Shown here: positions 1-5,480 of the stretch, piece by piece
How positions within the stretch are numbered: the first letter of the stretch is position 1
Layout of the letters: each line of letters starts with the position of its first letter
Assembly (NCBI GenBank): GCA_007134805.1
Contig: SLKB01000326.1
Coordinates: 1 to 6,126 of the forward strand
DNA: 6,126 bases
Reading direction: 5' to 3'
DNA from: Paracoccaceae bacterium
Lineage (GTDB): Bacteria > Pseudomonadota > Alphaproteobacteria > Rhodobacterales > Rhodobacteraceae
Program-made: the position numbers and the translations under genes
Notes under the pieces: generated by a model
What the model was told of the DNA's origin: nothing
The model's input: only the letters and a program-made list of their open reading frames with translations
Databases searched by the model: none

Positions 1-895
1 CGTGCTGCGCGCGGCGGTCGCCTATCAGCGCGGCGGCTACGGCGAGGCGCTGGTCGTGGGGCGCGACGAGGATGTGGCCGCCAAGCTCACGGCGGCCGGG
101 CTGCGCGATGCGGTGGGCGAATTGCAGATCGTCAATGCAGGCAATTCGGCGCATCTGGACACCTACAAGGCGCATCTCTATGCGCGGCTGCAACGCAAGG
201 GGCATGATCAGAAGGATGTGCATCGGCTGGCCGCGCGCGACCGGCATGTCTTCGCGGCGCTGATGCTCGCGCATGGGCATGGCGACGCGCTGGTAACCGG
301 TGTCACGCGGAAATCGGCGCATGTGATGGGGCTGATCAACCATGTCTTTGACGCGCGCGCCGAGGATGGCGCCGTGGGGGTCACGGCACTTCTGCACAAT
401 GGGCGCATCGTGCTCATCGCCGACACGCTGGTGCATGAATGGCCCTCCGAGACGGATCTGGCGGATATTGCCACGCGCGCGGCCTCGGTCGCGCGTCATC
501 TGGGGCTGGAGCCGCGGGTTGCCTTCGTGAGTTTCTCGACCTTCGGCTATCCGGTCTCGGAACGCGCGGAGAAGATGCACAAGGCGGCGGAAGTGCTCGA
601 TGCGCGCGGTGTGGATTTCGACTATGAGGGCGAGATGACAGTCGATGTTGCGCTCAACCGCGGGGCGGCGGCGCATTACCCTTTCTCGCGGCTAAGCGAG
701 CCTGCGAATATCCTTGTGGTTCCGGCGCGGCATTCGGCCTCGATCTCGGTCAAGCTGATGCAGGAGATGGCGGGCGCGACCGTGATCGGGCCGATTCTGG
801 TGGGGCTGCCGCGTCCGATCCAGATCTGCTCGACAGGGGCCACGGTGAATGACATCGTCAACATGGCGGTGATGGCCGCCTGTGAGATCGATTGA
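1..895 (+). CDS. maeB: NADP-dependent malic enzyme, C-terminal phosphotransacetylase-like domain (5' end outside window)
   Basis: MaeB-type malic enzymes decarboxylate malate oxidatively to pyruvate with NADP in the cytoplasm and carry a C-terminal domain related to phosphate acetyltransferase. Only that domain is visible: 297 codons, frame starting at base 2, stop TGA at 893-895. Family-like blocks, in order, are GHGDALVTGVTRKSAHVM (visible residues 92-109), NGRIVLIADTLVHEWP (133-148), EPRVAFVSFSTFG (170-182), the GEMTVDVAL block (210-218), ANILVVPARHSAS (235-247), VIGPILVGLPRPIQ (261-274) and the terminal VNDIVNMAVMAA (282-293). These match the end of MaeB more closely than stand-alone Pta. 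In MaeB proteins this domain is generally regulatory (acetyl-CoA sensing) rather than catalytic; that is family knowledge. A full protein of about 750 residues is expected, so the malic enzyme domain lies left of the window. The GTG at base 2 is an internal Val codon, not a start. The next gene begins 15 nt after the stop. Confidence 0.92.
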   Translation, partial: VLRAAVAYQRGGYGEALVVGRDEDVAAKLTAAGLRDAVGELQIVNAGNSAHLDTYKAHLYARLQRKGHDQKDVHRLAARDRHVFAALMLAHGHGDALVTGVTRKSAHVMGLINHVFDARAEDGAVGVTALLHNGRIVLIADTLVHEWPSETDLADIATRAASVARHLGLEPRVAFVSFSTFGYPVSERAEKMHKAAEVLDARGVDFDYEGEMTVDVALNRGAAAHYPFSRLSEPANILVVPARHSASISVKLMQEMAGATVIGPILVGLPRPIQICSTGATVNDIVNMAVMAACEID

Positions 896-910
896 GCAGG
901 GGAGGGCAGC

Positions 911-1786
911 ATGAGCATATGGTGTTTCGGGTCGATCAATATCGACCATTTCCATCATCTCGACCATTTGCCCAGCCCGGGCGAGACTATCGCGAGCCGC
1001 AGCTACCGGGTCGAGCTGGGCGGCAAGGGCGCCAACCAGTCGGTTGCCGCAGTCCGCGCCGGGGCACGCGTGCGGCATCTGGGCGCCATCGGGCCGGACG
1101 GGGCGGCGATGCGCGCCGCGCTTGAAGGTTATGGTGTCGATTGCACGCATGTGCAGGAGGTGACCGCGCCGACTGGCCACGCAGTGATCATGCTCGACCC
1201 TGCGGGCGAGAATGCGATCGTGACGCATGCAGGGGCCAATCATGCGATGGCGCTTGCGCCAGTTCTTGACGCGCTGGGCGCGGCGCAGATCGGGGATATC
1301 CTGCTGGTGCAGAACGAGAGCGCCTTCGTCCCCGAGGTGGCCGAGGCCGCGATGGGGCTCGGGCTGGAGGTGGTGTATTCCGCCGCCCCCTTCGAGCTTT
1401 CTGCCGTGCAGGCGGTGCTGCCCTTCGTCAATATTCTGGTGATGAACGCTGTCGAGGCGCAGCAATTGCAGGACGCACTGGACCTGCCCTTCGAGGATCT
1501 GCCGGTCGAGGCGGTCATCGTGACCCGCGGCGCGCAAGGGGCGAGTTGGCACGCGCGCGGCACGGCCCAGATCGCAGTGGCTGCCCCCGAGGTCGCGGTC
1601 GTCGATACGACCGGGGCCGGGGATTGCTTCACCGGCGCGCTGGCGGCAGCGCTCGATCAGGGGTTGGAGGCAGCCGAGGTGATGGAATTCGCCGCTGGCG
1701 CCGCCGCCCTTCAGGTCACGCGCCCCGGCACTGCCAGCGCCATGCCGACGCGCGCCGAGATCGAGGCGCTGCGTCAGCCCTTATAA
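911..1786 (+). CDS. Ribokinase-like PfkB-family carbohydrate kinase
   Basis: This 291-residue cytoplasmic kinase is expected to transfer the ATP gamma-phosphate to a sugar or nucleoside hydroxyl. The N-terminal GSINID (residues 7-12) and PSPGET (21-26) are typical of ribokinases. The PfkB glycine motif GGKGANQ is at 37-43, the Mg/phosphate NXXE motif is N179-AV-E182, and the C-terminal PfkB signature DTTGAGDCFTGAL is at 232-244 with the anion hole and catalytic base Asp238. RPGTASAMP (271-279) lies where ribokinases have their C-terminal GAxxSxP block. The length fits ribokinase (about 300). The start ATG has GGAGG at 901-905 five bases upstream. The gene follows maeB after 15 nt on the same strand, so the two probably share a transcript. 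No ribose transporter, deoC or LacI-type regulator is visible, so D-ribose is only a guess; adenosine, deoxyribose or another sugar is possible. The family call is firm, the substrate is not. It ends 24 nt from the convergent msrA. Confidence 0.9.
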   Translation: MSIWCFGSINIDHFHHLDHLPSPGETIASRSYRVELGGKGANQSVAAVRAGARVRHLGAIGPDGAAMRAALEGYGVDCTHVQEVTAPTGHAVIMLDPAGENAIVTHAGANHAMALAPVLDALGAAQIGDILLVQNESAFVPEVAEAAMGLGLEVVYSAAPFELSAVQAVLPFVNILVMNAVEAQQLQDALDLPFEDLPVEAVIVTRGAQGASWHARGTAQIAVAAPEVAVVDTTGAGDCFTGALAAALDQGLEAAEVMEFAAGAAALQVTRPGTASAMPTRAEIEALRQPL

Positions 1787-1810
1787 TGCCAAGTGCGGCT
1801 TGGGTGCGGC

Positions 1811-2449
1811 TTAGCCTGCGAAGGGAGCAGCGCTTCCCCAGAGCTCGCGCACGCGTCGGTCGCGGCCGCAGCCTTCGCGGTAGCGCTTGTAGGCATCGCT
1901 CCGCTCAACCCAGCCGAAGCGTGTGAGCGTGCGCTCGTCGCTGTTGGCGTAGTTCTGGTGGAAATCCTCGGCCTCATAGAAGGGCATCGCGTCGCGCACA
2001 GGCGTCACAACCGAAGTTCCGAGTTCGGCTTCGGCTTCGCGGATGGCGGCTTCGGCCAAGGTGGTCTGCTCGGGGGTGGCGAAGATGGCGGTGGTGTAAT
2101 GCGCGCCGCGGTCACAGAATTGCCCGCCTGCGTCGAGCGGGTCGATCGAGCGCATGAACAGGTGCAGGATCTGGTCATAGCTGATCTGCGCAGGGTCGAA
2201 CTCGATGCGCGCGGCCTCGAGATGGTCGGTGCGGCCGCGCACCACGTCATCGTAGCTGGGATCGGGCTGGTCGCCGCCCGAAAAGCCCACGCGCACATCG
2301 ACCACCCCGTCGACCCTGCGGAAATCGGATTCGACGCACCAGAAGCAGCCGCCCGCGACGATGGCGGTCTCGGTTGTCTGGGCGCTGGCGGGGTTGAGCA
2401 TGGGGGAAGCGATCAGGAGGCCAAGAAGCAGAGTGAGAATTCGGAGCAT
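1811..2449 (-). CDS. msrA: Peptide-methionine (S)-S-oxide reductase MsrA, exported form
   Basis: MsrA reduces the S epimer of methionine sulfoxide in proteins. The 212-residue product begins with a Sec signal peptide: MLRILTLLLGLLIASP followed by a likely cleavage after Ala-Ser-Ala (residues 21-23), so the mature enzyme should act in the periplasm. The catalytic motif GGCFWC spans 33-38 with nucleophile Cys35, followed by Glu40. The usual GYxGG is GFSGG (55-59), and the conserved T-x-H-x-E is TDHLE (74-78). Acid and Tyr residues of the active site appear in QFCDRGAHYTTAIF (110-123): Asp113 and Tyr118. Cys193 in REGCGRDRR, near the C-terminus, could be the resolving cysteine. Start choice: ATG at 2449-2447 has AGAGG (2463-2459) nine bases upstream, and the signal peptide starts right there. 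The reading frame stays open to an ATG at 2608, but that stretch is Arg/Pro-rich translation of the hairpin spacer. No msrB is visible nearby. Confidence 0.93.
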   Translation of the reverse strand: MLRILTLLLGLLIASPMLNPASAQTTETAIVAGGCFWCVESDFRRVDGVVDVRVGFSGGDQPDPSYDDVVRGRTDHLEAARIEFDPAQISYDQILHLFMRSIDPLDAGGQFCDRGAHYTTAIFATPEQTTLAEAAIREAEAELGTSVVTPVRDAMPFYEAEDFHQNYANSDERTLTRFGWVERSDAYKRYREGCGRDRRVRELWGSAAPFAG

Positions 2450-2479
2450 CGCGTACGTCCTCTGAGGTGATTTGAAGGA

Positions 2480-2507
2480 AAGATAGCACGGCTGCGCGGC
2501 ATATCGA
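2480..2507 (-). promoter_or_regulatory. Candidate msrA promoter
   Basis: On the minus strand TCGATA (2507-2502) and TATCTT (2485-2480) each match the -35 and -10 consensus at four of six positions and are separated by 16 bp. Transcription would start near 2473, leaving a leader of about 24 nt containing the msrA ribosome binding site. The local drop in GC content around 2460-2490 also fits a promoter. The -35 box lies inside the 7-nt centre of an inverted repeat (arms 2494-2500 and 2508-2514). The match is modest and not experimentally supported. Confidence 0.35.
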
Positions 2508-2593
2508 GCCGCGCGCGGGGGGAGGGGGGAGCGCCCCCTCCGCCGTGGCCAGGGGCCACATCTCGCGGGCGCTGCGCGGCGGGTCTGCCGCGC
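2494..2593. repeat. Cluster of four perfect inverted repeats between ubiH and msrA
   Basis: Within 100 bp there are four perfect stem-loops. H1: arms GCGCGGC 2494-2500 and GCCGCGC 2508-2514, 7-nt loop. H2: arms GGAGGGGG 2521-2528 and CCCCCTCC 2534-2541, 5-nt loop. H3: arms GTGGCC 2545-2550 and GGCCAC 2554-2559, 3-nt loop. H4: arms GCGCGGC 2574-2580 and GCCGCGC 2587-2593, 6-nt loop. H1 and H4 have identical arms, and the 10-mer GCTGCGCGGC occurs at 2491-2500 and 2571-2580, exactly 80 bp apart. The outer arms could therefore pair with each other across H2 and H3. The cluster follows the ubiH stop (2612) and precedes msrA on the minus strand. There is no T-run after any stem, so it is not a classical intrinsic terminator; attenuation, mRNA stabilisation, Rho-linked termination or a dispersed intergenic repeat are all possible. 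Confidence 0.7.
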
Positions 2594-2611
2594 GGGCGGC
2601 GCGCCCAAGCG

Positions 2612-3838
2612 TCAGATGGGCAGGCCCCGCAGCAGGCGGGGCAGGTCGCCCGAAAGGCCGGCCGCCTCGCGGATGAATCTGCGGCGCAGCGTGGGGATGC
2701 GGTTGACGAGCCCCATGCCGAGATCGCGCGCGCTACGCAGAAGCGCATTGTCGTTTGAAAAGAGCCGGTTCACGCCATCAGTGCCGAGCGCCATCATCAC
2801 GGTGTCGAAGCGGCGCCATTCCTGATAGCGCGTGAGTACGAGGGGCGCGGCGATATCCTCGCCCCGGCGGGCAGCGAGGGTGAGCACTTCGGCAAGCGCT
2901 GCTACATCGCGCAAACCGAAATTGAGCCCCTGCCCGGCGATCGGGTGCAGCCCATGCGCCGCATCGCCCACAAGTACTACGCGCGGGGCAATGAAGCTGT
3001 TGGCGAGGCTGAGGCGCAGCGTGTAGCTGTAGCGCGCGCCGCTGAGCCGCAGTGCGCCCAGGAAATCGCCGAAGCAGGGACGCAGCGTCGCAAGGTAATC
3101 GGCGTCATCCATCGCCATGATCTGGGCTGCGCGCGCGGTCCCTTCAGTCCAGACCACTTGCGCGCGATTGCCCGGCAGAGGCAGGATCGCAAGCGGGCCC
3201 GCCGGAAGGAAGAGTTGATGCGCGATGCCGTGATGCGGGTGTTCATGCCCGATGGCGCAGACGAGCGCTGTCTGTCCATAGTCCCAGCCAGTGCGCTTGA
3301 TGCCGGCGCGCCGCGCCGTGCCGCTCTCGCGCCCGTCGCAGCCGATGAGCAGTCGCGCGCGCAGGTGCTGTCCGCCGTCGAGCGTGACCTCGACCCCGCC
3401 CGCATCGACCCGTTGATCCATGACCCTCGCGCTGTCGATCTGGGTGACATGCGCGCTGGCATCCATCGCCCGCAGGAGCGCCTGTCGCAGGAAGCGATCC
3501 TCGATCATGTAGCCCATCGGGCCTTCTTCGATCTCGGCATGGTCGAAATTTAGGAAGAAGGGCGCGGCCCCTTCGCCGGGGCGGCCATCGCTTGCCTTGA
3601 CCTGCAGGATCGGCTGGGCCTGCGGCGCAAGGCCCGTCCAGACGCCGATCGCGTCGAGCACGCGGGTCGAGCCCAGCGCCAGCGAATACGCGCGCCCGTC
3701 GAACTGGTCGGTGTCCCGCGTGGCCCGCGGCAGCGCGTCGATCACGCTTACGCTGAGCCCCGCATGCGCAAGCGCCAGAGCAAGCGCGGGCCCGTTCAGC
3801 CCACCGCCCACGATCAGGATATCGGTATCATGTGTCAT
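2612..3838 (-). CDS. ubiH: UbiH/UbiL-family FAD-dependent ubiquinone biosynthesis hydroxylase
   Basis: This 408-residue flavoprotein monooxygenase belongs to the UbiH/UbiF/UbiL/COQ6 family, which hydroxylates the aromatic ring of polyprenylphenol intermediates on the way to ubiquinone, using NAD(P)H-derived electrons and O2. The FAD-binding Rossmann motif ILIVGGGLNGP is at residues 7-17, ending a beta-strand that opens with Asp-Thr-Asp. The second family motif GCDGRES is at 166-172. The FAD ribityl-binding block GDAAHGLHP is at 291-299 and continues into AGQGLNFGLRD (301-311), which is the UbiH/COQ6 signature. Length matches the family (about 400). Start choice: ATG at 3838-3836 begins MTHDTD directly before the Rossmann strand; an upstream in-frame ATG at 3880 would add 14 unrelated residues and lies upstream of the proposed promoter. 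There is no obvious Shine-Dalgarno sequence. Alphaproteobacteria have several paralogues of differing ring-position specificity (UbiL, UbiH, UbiM), so which carbon is hydroxylated cannot be read here. Confidence 0.9.
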   Translation of the reverse strand: MTHDTDILIVGGGLNGPALALALAHAGLSVSVIDALPRATRDTDQFDGRAYSLALGSTRVLDAIGVWTGLAPQAQPILQVKASDGRPGEGAAPFFLNFDHAEIEEGPMGYMIEDRFLRQALLRAMDASAHVTQIDSARVMDQRVDAGGVEVTLDGGQHLRARLLIGCDGRESGTARRAGIKRTGWDYGQTALVCAIGHEHPHHGIAHQLFLPAGPLAILPLPGNRAQVVWTEGTARAAQIMAMDDADYLATLRPCFGDFLGALRLSGARYSYTLRLSLANSFIAPRVVLVGDAAHGLHPIAGQGLNFGLRDVAALAEVLTLAARRGEDIAAPLVLTRYQEWRRFDTVMMALGTDGVNRLFSNDNALLRSARDLGMGLVNRIPTLRRRFIREAAGLSGDLPRLLRGLPI

Positions 3839-3844
3839 GCGCCA

Positions 3845-3872
3845 ATTATGGCATCGGCAGACGGCTTGTCCA
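3845..3872 (-). promoter_or_regulatory. Candidate ubiH promoter giving a leaderless transcript
   Basis: On the minus strand TGGACA (3872-3867) matches the -35 consensus at five of six bases and CATAAT (3850-3845) matches the -10 at five of six, with a 16-bp spacer. Only six bases (3844-3839) separate the -10 box from the ubiH ATG at 3838, so the predicted transcription start is at or next to the A of the start codon. That agrees with the missing Shine-Dalgarno sequence. Leaderless mRNAs are known in alphaproteobacteria. If correct, it excludes the upstream ATG at 3880 as the start. Confidence 0.55.
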
Positions 3873-3889
3873 TGCGGCATCTGTCACCG

Positions 3890-3942
3890 CTGCGGTCAAC
3901 GCGTCTTTCCATCGGCTCGGGCGCGCTTTAGGCTGACCGCAG
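3890..3942. repeat. 9-bp inverted repeat in the ubiH/amidase divergent spacer
   Basis: CTGCGGTCA at 3890-3898 and its exact reverse complement TGACCGCAG at 3934-3942 are separated by 35 bp. The left arm overlaps a small palindrome, ACCGC-T-GCGGT (3886-3896), so the core ACCGC appears three times in two orientations. The repeat lies 27 bp upstream of the amidase ATG and encloses the stretch where an amidase promoter would be expected; a poor -10-like TTTAGG is at 3927-3932. It could be a pair of operator half-sites or chance. Confidence 0.4.
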
Positions 3943-3968
3943 GTGGGGCGCAATGCGGGGCAGCCGGG

Positions 3969-5294
3969 ATGGAATGGGTGACAAAGAGCGCAAGCGCGCA
4001 GGCCGAGGCGATCGCGGCAGGGGATCTCTGCCCGATGGAACTGACCGAGGCTTATCTCGAGGCGATCAAGGCGCACCCGGCGGGCACACGGATCTATGCG
4101 CGGCTGACCGAGGGTCGCGCGCTTGACGAGGCGATGGCCGCACGCGACCGCGCGAAAGCCGGGCTGCGTGCCGGCCCGCTGGATGGGGTGCCAGTGTCTT
4201 GGAAGGATCTCTTCGACACGGCCGGGGTGGCGACCGAGGGCGGCTCGGCGCTGCTGGCAGGGCGCGTGCCGCAAGAGGACGCCGAGGTCCTTCAGGCCAT
4301 GACGCGCGCCGGCACGATCTGCCTTGGCAAGACGCATCAGACCGAGTTCGCCTATTCGGGGCTTGGGCTTAACCCGGTGACCGCCACGCCGCCCTGCATC
4401 AATGACGCGGGCGCCGTGCCGGGGGGCAGTTCCTCGGGGGCGGCGGCCTCGGTCGCCTTCGGATTGGCGGGCGCGGCGATCGGGTCGGATACGGGCGGAT
4501 CGGTGCGCGTGCCGGCCGCATGGAACGATCTGGTGGGGCTGAAGACCACGGCAGGGCGGCTGTCGCTGCGCGGGGTGGTACCGCTTGCGCCGAACTTCGA
4601 CACGGTTGGACCGCTCGCGCGCAGCGTCGAGGATTGTGCGCTGGTGCTCGCCTGCATGGAGGCGCGGCCCGCTCCGGATCTGCGCGGCGCGGCGCTGGCG
4701 GGACGGCATTTCCTCGTGCTAGATGGTGCGCCCTTTGAGGATATCCGCGACCTGCCCGCGCAGGGGTTCGAGAGCGCAGTGACGAAGTTGGAACTTGCTG
4801 GGGCGCGGATCACCCGCGCGCGCCTGAGCGTGATCGACGAGGTTCTGGCGCTGTCGGCGATCATCTACACGCCCGAATGTTACGCCCAGTGGCGCGATGT
4901 GATAGAGACCGCGCCCGAGAAGATGTTTCCCCCGGTGCTGGAGCGCTTCCGCTCCGGCGCCGCGCACTTGGCGAGCGACTATATCGCCGCCTGGGCCGCA
5001 CTGATGCGCCACCGCGCGGCCTATCTGGAGCAGGTCGCGGGCTATGATGGCGTGCTCTTGCCGACCGCTGCGAACATGCCCCCCGAGGCGCAGCGGCTGA
5101 TGGACGATCACGCCTATTTCACCACCGAGAACCTGCTGACCCTGCGCAATACGCGGATCGGCAATCTTCTGGGACTCTGTGCGATGACAGTGCCGACGGG
5201 GGTGCCCTCGGTGGGCATCAGCGTGATGGGCGCGCCCATGAGCGAGGATCGCCTGCTGCGCATGGGTGTGGCGATCGAGGCGAGCCTGGGGTGA
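3969..5294 (+). CDS. Amidase-signature family amidohydrolase, substrate unknown
   Basis: This 441-residue cytoplasmic enzyme should hydrolyse a C-N amide bond through the Ser-cisSer-Lys triad of the amidase-signature family. The catalytic Lys79 is in VSWKDLFD (76-83). The Gly/Ser-rich motif PGGSSSGAAASVA (151-163) supplies the cis-Ser, Ser154. The nucleophile Ser178 is in SDTGGSVRVPA (173-183). The spacings Lys-to-nucleophile 99 and cisSer-to-nucleophile 24 equal those of fatty acid amide hydrolase (K142/S217/S241). The C-terminal TLRNTRIGNLLGLCAMTVPTG (391-411) is also family-typical. Relatives include GatA, indoleacetamide hydrolases and allophanate hydrolases; GatA is unlikely because there is no gatB or gatC nearby and the protein is short. 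Start: ATG 3969 begins MEWVTKSA; the frame is open upstream to 3597, but that part is antisense to ubiH. GTG at 3978 is an alternative start. Neither has a strong ribosome binding site. Divergent from ubiH. Confidence 0.88.
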   Translation: MEWVTKSASAQAEAIAAGDLCPMELTEAYLEAIKAHPAGTRIYARLTEGRALDEAMAARDRAKAGLRAGPLDGVPVSWKDLFDTAGVATEGGSALLAGRVPQEDAEVLQAMTRAGTICLGKTHQTEFAYSGLGLNPVTATPPCINDAGAVPGGSSSGAAASVAFGLAGAAIGSDTGGSVRVPAAWNDLVGLKTTAGRLSLRGVVPLAPNFDTVGPLARSVEDCALVLACMEARPAPDLRGAALAGRHFLVLDGAPFEDIRDLPAQGFESAVTKLELAGARITRARLSVIDEVLALSAIIYTPECYAQWRDVIETAPEKMFPPVLERFRSGAAHLASDYIAAWAALMRHRAAYLEQVAGYDGVLLPTAANMPPEAQRLMDDHAYFTTENLLTLRNTRIGNLLGLCAMTVPTGVPSVGISVMGAPMSEDRLLRMGVAIEASLG

Positions 5295-5381
5295 TCAACG
5301 GGTCGGGTTCGGGCAGGCTAGAGGCACAAGATCTTGGCTTTTCCGTCATTTGTCTGCGAAAAACCACAAATCCGCAGGGTT

Positions 5382-5405
5382 AACGGCAAAACTGCGCCCG
5401 TTTTT
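5382..5405 (+). terminator. Weak candidate intrinsic terminator after the amidase gene
   Basis: AACGGC (5382-5387) can pair with GCC-GTT (5396-5402) with one bulged C at 5399 and an 8-nt loop, followed by a run of five T at 5401-5405 that overlaps the stem end. It lies 87 nt after the amidase stop and 76 nt before the next start, a sensible place to separate the two genes. The stem is short and imperfect, so this is tentative. Confidence 0.3.
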
Positions 5406-5480
5406 CTGGACCCGCCGCGGCTGTCGCGTTATCCTCACGTCCAAAGTGGGGCGATAGACCCCCGGATTTCGAGGCAGTCA

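Noticed and set aside
692..1552. A 286-codon open frame on the minus strand opposite the kinase and maeB end.
   Set aside because: Its translation is rich in His and Arg with no recognisable motif and lies antisense to two well-supported genes; long antisense frames are common in DNA of this GC content.
1793..1812. A 9-bp direct repeat GTGCGGCTT (1793-1801 and 1804-1812) between the convergent kinase and msrA genes.
   Set aside because: Only two copies, partly inside the msrA stop codon; no inverted symmetry or T-run to suggest a terminator. Probably chance.
1793..2470. A 225-codon plus-strand frame opposite msrA.
   Set aside because: Antisense to a gene with clear catalytic motifs; composition is typical of a shadow frame and no domain is recognisable.
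2450..2608. A 53-residue N-terminal extension of MsrA.
   Set aside because: It translates the hairpin cluster, would bury the signal peptide, and the ATG at 2449 has its own ribosome binding site.
2945..3553. A 202-codon plus-strand frame opposite ubiH.
   Set aside because: Shadow of the ubiH coding frame with no family motifs and an Arg/Ala-rich translation.
3597..3968. A 124-residue N-terminal extension of the amidase.
   Set aside because: It overlaps ubiH antisense, is low-complexity, and the family begins near MEWVTKSA; the divergent spacer lies in between.
3846..4709. A 287-codon minus-strand frame opposite the amidase.
   Set aside because: Antisense to the amidase catalytic region; Arg/His-rich and without motifs.
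5448..5462. A small GGGG/CCCC hairpin just upstream of the aminotransferase ribosome binding site.
   Set aside because: The stem is four base pairs and does not cover the ribosome binding site, so no regulatory claim is supported.
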